From contig CAUQQF010000001.1 of NCBI GenBank assembly GCA_963520375.1, positions 62,001 to 126,000 on the forward strand: 64,000 nucleotides of DNA. Reading direction: 5' to 3'. The translations under genes were made by a program, and so were the position numbers. Under the pieces are notes generated by a model. That model saw only the letters and a program-made list of their open reading frames with translations, was not told where the DNA came from and did no database searches. Positions 59,708-64,000 of this stretch are shown piece after piece. The stretch comes from JABCPE02 sp963520375 (GTDB taxonomy: Bacteria > Bacteroidota > Bacteroidia > Flavobacteriales > Weeksellaceae). The first letter of the stretch is position 1. Every line of letters starts with the position of its first letter.

Positions 59708-60292
59708 ATGAAATTTCAAATAAATAAATACAAAAAAAATATAGTTGCTGTTTTTTCCGTAGCTATATTTTTTGTTTTGCATTCTTGTGAAGAAGACCTT
59801 ACAGAGGTCAATAGAGACAAGAATAAAAATTTCCCTTCCAGAGTTATTTATAATTCAAACATTATACAGAAAGATTCTGGTTTCGTGAAAATCAGATTCA
59901 AAGCGCCTATTTTAGAGGAATATGAGTTCATAGACACGCCATATATAGAAGCAAAAAAAGGGATTTATCTTGAATTTTATGACAAAAAAAATCCTGAGGT
60001 TCCTGGAACTTTAAAGGCGAATTATGCTAAATTCATAGAAAAAAAAGAATACTATGAAGCCAAAGGCGGAGTGAAGGTGACCAATAGTGAGGGACAGACT
60101 TTCGTGATGAAATCCATCTACTGGGACAAGAAAAATAAACAGATGTACACCAAAGATTCGGTTTTTATTTCTGATAAAGAAGGAAATGTCTTCGTGGCGG
60201 CGAACGGAATGGTTGCCAAAGATGATTTTACAGAATATACTTTCTATAACAACTCAGGAGAAATCAACCCAAAAAAAATGCCCGACAAATAG
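59708..60292 (+). CDS. lptC: LPS export protein LptC
   Basis: A 194-residue envelope protein with an N-terminal signal/anchor including Cys in VLHSCEEDL, so possibly lipidated, unlike the transmembrane-anchored LptC of Escherichia coli. The OstA-like jellyroll core is clear: DTPYIEAKKGIYLEFYDK, then GTLKANYAKFIEKKEYYEAKGGVKVTN and FVAANGMVAKDDF. LptC passes lipopolysaccharide from the LptBFG transporter to LptA. A strong terminator follows. Confidence 0.88.
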   Translation: MKFQINKYKKNIVAVFSVAIFFVLHSCEEDLTEVNRDKNKNFPSRVIYNSNIIQKDSGFVKIRFKAPILEEYEFIDTPYIEAKKGIYLEFYDKKNPEVPGTLKANYAKFIEKKEYYEAKGGVKVTNSEGQTFVMKSIYWDKKNKQMYTKDSVFISDKEGNVFVAANGMVAKDDFTEYTFYNNSGEINPKKMPDK

Positions 60293-60310
60293 GCTTTTTA
60301 TAAAAATTAA

Positions 60311-60344
60311 AAATAAATCCTCTTCACGCGAAGAGGATTTATTT
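60311..60344. terminator. Bidirectional terminator between lptC and cysN
   Basis: A 15-bp perfect stem, AAATAAATCCTCTTC (60311-60325) with GAAGAGGATTTATTT (60330-60344) around ACGC, between convergent genes. Confidence 0.94.
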
Positions 60345-60362
60345 TATCTGATTTGAAGTATT

Positions 60363-61604
60363 TTATTTAAACAAAACTGCTCCCACCGTTACAAAACTAG
60401 TTTGGTCTATCAAAATAGCACTTCCATTTTCACGGATACTTTGATAGCTGTCGTAGCTCAGCGGCGTGGAGGTTTTCAGCAGAACTTCTACTACCTCGTT
60501 CAACCCTGCATTGGCTGGGTTCATCTCCTTTTCAAGGGTGTTTACATCCAGTCGGTATCGGATTTCCTTCACCATAGCGATTACAGTTTTGCTGTTATGC
60601 TGAAGCAGGTATTTAGTCCCAATAGTCAAAGGTTTTTCGTCCATCCAGCACACAAGCGCCTCGATGTCTTGACCAGTTTTCAACAAATTATCTTCTTTTG
60701 CTATCAAATCTCCTCGGCTAATGTCTATATCATCCGCCAGATGAAGCACAGCACTCTGTGGAGCGAAACATTCCTGAACTTCCTTACCGCCAACTTCTAT
60801 GGTTTTTATGGTAGTTTCTATATTAGAAGGATAGATTTTTACCTTGTCATTCACCGCAAAAACTCCACTTTCCACCTTTCCTGCATAACCTCTGTAATCA
60901 TGAAGTTCATCAACCTGTGGACGAAGAACCAGCTGCACTGGGAACCTTCCATTCACATGATTTAGAGAAGTCTGAAGCTCTACCGTTTCCAAAAGATTTA
61001 GCAATGCAGAACCTTTATACCAAGGCATTTTTTCGGACTTATCCACCACATTGTCACCATCTTTCGCACTGATAGGAATGAATTTAACATCCTTTAAAGC
61101 TAATGAATGGGCAACTTTTTCATATTCTTTTACAATCTCGTTGAACTTTTCTTCGGAATAATCCACCAAGTCCATTTTATTTATCGCCACCACCACATGC
61201 GGAATGTTCAAGAGTGAAGCAATGATAGAGTGTCTTTTAGTCTGTTCTATCACGCCATTTCTGGCATCCACCAAGATGATAATCAAATCTGCATTGGACG
61301 CTCCTGTCACCATGTTTCGTGTGTACTGGATATGCCCTGGCGCATCAGCGATGATGAATTTTCTCTTCGGTGTGGAGAAATATTTATACGCCACATCTAT
61401 GGTGATTCCCTGCTCTCTTTCTGCACGAAGTCCATCGGTCAAAAGAGCTAAATCCACCTCTCCATCCTCACGATTTTTGGTGCTTCTTTCGATGGCTTCC
61501 AGCTGGTCTACTAGTATATTTTTGCTGTCGTAGAGAAGTCTTCCGATGAGGGTACTTTTTCCGTCATCTACACTTCCTGCCGTTAAAAATCTTAATATAT
61601 CCAT
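60363..61604 (-). CDS. cysN: Sulfate adenylyltransferase subunit 1 (GTPase)
   Basis: A 413-residue GTPase subunit of ATP sulfurylase, which activates sulfate to APS. GTP-binding motifs are GSVDDGKST (about 10-18), DAPGH (about 90) and NKMD (about 145); the switch I region reads EREQGITIDVAYKYF. EF-Tu-like domains 2 and 3 follow. It lacks a fused APS kinase (CysC) domain. I start at the ATG 61604, not an upstream TTG. It follows cysD by 20 bases and ends the sulfate operon. Confidence 0.95.
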   Translation of the reverse strand: MDILRFLTAGSVDDGKSTLIGRLLYDSKNILVDQLEAIERSTKNREDGEVDLALLTDGLRAEREQGITIDVAYKYFSTPKRKFIIADAPGHIQYTRNMVTGASNADLIIILVDARNGVIEQTKRHSIIASLLNIPHVVVAINKMDLVDYSEEKFNEIVKEYEKVAHSLALKDVKFIPISAKDGDNVVDKSEKMPWYKGSALLNLLETVELQTSLNHVNGRFPVQLVLRPQVDELHDYRGYAGKVESGVFAVNDKVKIYPSNIETTIKTIEVGGKEVQECFAPQSAVLHLADDIDISRGDLIAKEDNLLKTGQDIEALVCWMDEKPLTIGTKYLLQHNSKTVIAMVKEIRYRLDVNTLEKEMNPANAGLNEVVEVLLKTSTPLSYDSYQSIRENGSAILIDQTSFVTVGAVLFK

Positions 61605-61624
61605 TTTAATTAAATCCAAAAAGT

Positions 61625-62542
61625 TTAAAAATACCCGTTTTTCTTTCTGTCCTCCATTGCCGCTTCTGATATTTTGTCATCGATACGCGTTTCTCCTCTT
61701 TCGCTGGTACGAGTGGCAGTAATTTCGTTGATGATATCATCTATGATATAGGCTTCAGACTCCACCGCGGCAGTACAGGTCATATCTCCCACGGTACGAT
61801 AGCGGACTTTCTTCTTCAAAATCACATCATTTTCATCAATTTGGATGTATGGAGAAACTGCTATCAGCTGTCCTTGGTGGTCTATCACTTCTCTTTCGTG
61901 AGAGAAATAAACCGAAGGAAGTTCTATTTTTTCTCGGCGAATGTAGTTCCAAACATCCAGCTCTGTCCAGTTGCTGATAGGGAAAACACGCACATTTTCT
62001 CCTTTGTGGATTTTTCCGTTATAGGTATGCCATAATTCTGGGCGCTGAAGTTTTGGGTCCCAGCCTCCAAAATCATCTCGAACAGAGAAAATTCTTTCCT
62101 TAGCTCTGGCTTTTTCCTCATCGCGGCGTGCTCCACCGATACAAGCATCAAACTCAAATTCCTCTATCGTGTCCAAAAGTGTATAACTTTGCAATGCATT
62201 TCGGCTGGCAAATTTTCCTTTTGGCTCGGTAAGTCCTTTACTTTTTATCGTATCTTCTACTTTTCTAACAATAAGTTTTTCACCTAATTTCTTTACTATA
62301 TTATCACGAAATTCAAGTGCTTCAGGGAAATTATGCCCTGTGTCAATATGCACCAGCGGAAACGGAAATTTACACGGACGAAAAGCCTTCAAAGCCAAAT
62401 GTACCAAGACTATAGAGTCCTTACCTCCACTAAACAGCAATGCAGGTTTCTCAAATTGTCCTGCCACTTCACGAAATATATGAATCGACTCAGATTCTAA
62501 CTGGTCTAGATAATCTAAAGTTCGTTCTTTATGATTACTCAT
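61625..62542 (-). CDS. cysD: Sulfate adenylyltransferase subunit 2
   Basis: The 305-residue catalytic subunit of ATP sulfurylase. The PP-loop FSGGKDSIVLVHLA is at about residues 37-50. The family motifs GGARRDEEKARAKERIFSVRD and FPISNWTELDVWNYI are intact, and the C-terminal RYRTVGDMTCTAAVESEA is typical. Works with CysN on the first step of assimilatory sulfate reduction. It lies 41 bases after cysH on the minus strand. Confidence 0.97.
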   Translation of the reverse strand: MSNHKERTLDYLDQLESESIHIFREVAGQFEKPALLFSGGKDSIVLVHLALKAFRPCKFPFPLVHIDTGHNFPEALEFRDNIVKKLGEKLIVRKVEDTIKSKGLTEPKGKFASRNALQSYTLLDTIEEFEFDACIGGARRDEEKARAKERIFSVRDDFGGWDPKLQRPELWHTYNGKIHKGENVRVFPISNWTELDVWNYIRREKIELPSVYFSHEREVIDHQGQLIAVSPYIQIDENDVILKKKVRYRTVGDMTCTAAVESEAYIIDDIINEITATRTSERGETRIDDKISEAAMEDRKKNGYF

Positions 62543-62583
62543 AATATATTTTTTAAAATTTAAACAATCAACGAATAAAATTC

Positions 62584-63297
62584 TTACTTCTTCTCTTCAT
62601 TCCAGTGTAGTCCGCACTCTTTCTTATCTTCATTCTCCCACCACCAGCGTCCTGCGCGGATATCTTCACCTTCTTTTATTGGGCGTGTCATCGGCTGATC
62701 GCCTATACTTACATAGCCCTGCTCATGAAGCGGATTGTAAGGAATTTGGTGTTCTTTCAAAAATGGTAAAAGTTCTCCCGTTTTCCAGTGCAATAGAGGA
62801 TGAAACTTGATGATTTTATTCCCTTCATCCCATTCCACCATCGGCATCTGCTGTCTGTGTGGAGACTGCTCCGCTCTGATTCCCGTAATCCAGACATCAT
62901 ATCCTTCCAAAGCTCTTTTCAGCGGCTCCACTTTTTTTATGTAGTCGTGCTCTTTTCTCAGCTCTACAGATTTGTAAAATCCATTAACTCCATGCTTTCT
63001 CACATACTCCTCTATTCTGTGATTATCAGCATAATAAGCTGGAATGAGCATATTGTATTTTTCATTGGTATTTACCCAAGTGTCATAGGTTTCGTAGAAC
63101 ATTCGCCCTGTGTCTATCGTAAAAATATCTATCGGAAGATTATTCTTAAAAATATAATCCGTGATTATCTGGTCTTCCATCCCAAAACTCGTAGAAAAAA
63201 CTACTTTTTTAGGGAATTTTTCAACTAACAAAGCCAAAGCTTCTTCTATGGGTAATTGTGGTAATATATTGGATAATTCTTCTATCTTCATAAACAT
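62584..63297 (-). CDS. cysH: APS/PAPS reductase, cluster-less form
   Basis: A 237-residue thioredoxin-dependent reductase making sulfite. The PP-loop-derived SF motif is FSTSFGMEDQIITDY; TGIRAEQSPHR and GRWWWE follow, and the catalytic cysteine lies in KKECGLH. It is the only cysteine in the protein: the CC and CxxC ligands that hold the 4Fe-4S cluster in bacterial APS reductases are replaced (EHDYIKKVEPL and GDQPMTR). The GRWWWE region nevertheless looks like the APS reductase group. No CysC is encoded here. The start may also be the second ATG at 63291. Confidence 0.93.
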   Translation of the reverse strand: MFMKIEELSNILPQLPIEEALALLVEKFPKKVVFSTSFGMEDQIITDYIFKNNLPIDIFTIDTGRMFYETYDTWVNTNEKYNMLIPAYYADNHRIEEYVRKHGVNGFYKSVELRKEHDYIKKVEPLKRALEGYDVWITGIRAEQSPHRQQMPMVEWDEGNKIIKFHPLLHWKTGELLPFLKEHQIPYNPLHEQGYVSIGDQPMTRPIKEGEDIRAGRWWWENEDKKECGLHWNEEKK

Positions 63298-63375
63298 TTA
63301 TTTATCGTGCAAAATTAAAAAACTTTATAGATAACGCCCCAAGATAGCAAAAAATTATTAGTCTGACAAATTAAA

Positions 63376-64000
63376 TCAAACATATGATTTTTCCCTTTTC
63401 AAATCTGTGATGAGCATCGGATTGTCTTGTTTCATCTTATTGACAAGTTCCTCTACTCTGCTGGTTTTTGGGTCTTCCCAAAGCCAGTCCAATTCCTCCT
63501 GAGTAATACCCACCATCTGCAAAAAGGCAACCTCGCCATGAGGTGTTTCTATCGTGCCAAGCTGTGGGTCAGGCGCAAAGACCATCCCTACCAATTTAGT
63601 ATCACATTCTAAACGAATAGGCCCATTGGCTGGAATGAAATGATAGGCTTCAAACCATTTTTTGCTTTCAAATACATAGCGAGCCAAATTCTGCATCACA
63701 TTCATCGCCCAATAAGGCTCATGTTTAGCTCCATCCGAATCCTTATCCTTCTCAAAAGGAAGCACACGAAAAGTAAACTCAAAGCCCCATCCACTAAATT
63801 CATTTTCAGCACTTTCAGGCGAGTAATATAAGTCGCTCATCCCGTATGACACTATATGCCGATGAAAAGCCTGCTCCTCATTATCATAAATACTAATGCC
63901 ATCAAGTGGGTCTTCCCCTCCGAGCATAAATTTTAAAACAGGTCCATAATGGCGAGGTTCCTGCTCAGGATAAATCTTCAATAAAGCCTCATCTATAGTA
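63376..64000 (-). CDS. Suppressor-of-fused (SUFU) domain protein, partial
   Basis: The frame is open to the right edge of the window, so the start lies outside; at least 208 residues are present. YGMSDLYYSPESAENEFSGWGFEFTFRV and VGMVFAPDPQLGTIETPHG match the SUFU domain found in bacterial proteins, many of them immunity proteins for polymorphic toxins. Function in this bacterium is unknown. It runs in the same direction as cysH, with a 78-base gap. Confidence 0.85.
   Translation of the reverse strand, partial: TIDEALLKIYPEQEPRHYGPVLKFMLGGEDPLDGISIYDNEEQAFHRHIVSYGMSDLYYSPESAENEFSGWGFEFTFRVLPFEKDKDSDGAKHEPYWAMNVMQNLARYVFESKKWFEAYHFIPANGPIRLECDTKLVGMVFAPDPQLGTIETPHGEVAFLQMVGITQEELDWLWEDPKTSRVEELVNKMKQDNPMLITDLKREKSYV

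Noticed and set aside
1..64000. CRISPR arrays or cas genes
   Set aside because: No regular repeat-spacer pattern or Cas-like protein was found.

Overview
The window is chromosomal DNA from a low-GC member of the Bacteroidota, almost certainly class Flavobacteriia and most like the Chryseobacterium/Riemerella/Elizabethkingia group (family Weeksellaceae); I cannot name the genus. The evidence is the repeated promoter signature TAnnTTTG, often with TTTG about 20 bp upstream, the near absence of Shine-Dalgarno sequences, and family-typical genes: DUF3109 and DUF6427-like proteins, the Bat aerotolerance genes, paired M16 peptidases, an M13 peptidase lipoprotein and two UvrA paralogues.

Layout. 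1-3420 (+): end of a type II topoisomerase A subunit, SprT-like protein, mannose-1-phosphate guanylyltransferase, a membrane protein and a DUF3109 protein, tightly packed. 3460-8217 (-): metal/cobalamin-type binding lipoprotein, PBP4-type peptidase, orphan histidine kinase, unknown protein. 8265-8338: tRNA-Arg(ACG). 8325-19993: an 11.7-kb integrative element inserted in the 3' end of that tRNA, bounded by 15-bp direct repeats, with a tyrosine integrase beside the far end. 20085-34910: core genes (DJ-1/PfpI-like protein, tRNA with CAT anticodon, sigma factor, lipA, M13 peptidase, uvrA, thioesterase, second uvrA) with a 157-bp MITE-like element and a tandem gene duplication. 35046-38122: a very AT-rich patch of small lipoproteins, small membrane proteins and a probable CdiI-type immunity protein. 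38336-64000: core genes including brnQ, a glucosaminidase, an SGNH/MBOAT acylation pair, marC, the bat genes, pfkA, a UvrD-type helicase, M16 peptidases, rpsF-rpsR-rplI, holB, an outer-membrane protein, lptC and the assimilatory sulfate genes cysN, cysD and cysH.

The integrative element is the most interesting part. All its genes read leftwards from the integrase. It carries two defence-like modules: an AbiEi/AbiEii type IV toxin-antitoxin pair behind a perfect 14-bp inverted repeat, and a four-gene operon that looks like an ABC-three-component (ABC-3C) conflict system. In that operon the small first protein ends, and the next protein begins, with the same short Asn/Gln-rich motif. This is the arrangement known for bacterial amyloid signalling motifs that couple an effector to its sensor. 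I infer that a small membrane-targeting effector is recruited to the ABC-3C machine by motif-templated assembly. A separate operon (VanZ-like, DUF4352, two-helix membrane protein) lies upstream behind its own terminator. The element also has a serine recombinase, HTH proteins, a replication-initiator-like protein, a 10-bp-phased repeat array and a cluster of inverted repeats. No relaxase or conjugation gene is visible.
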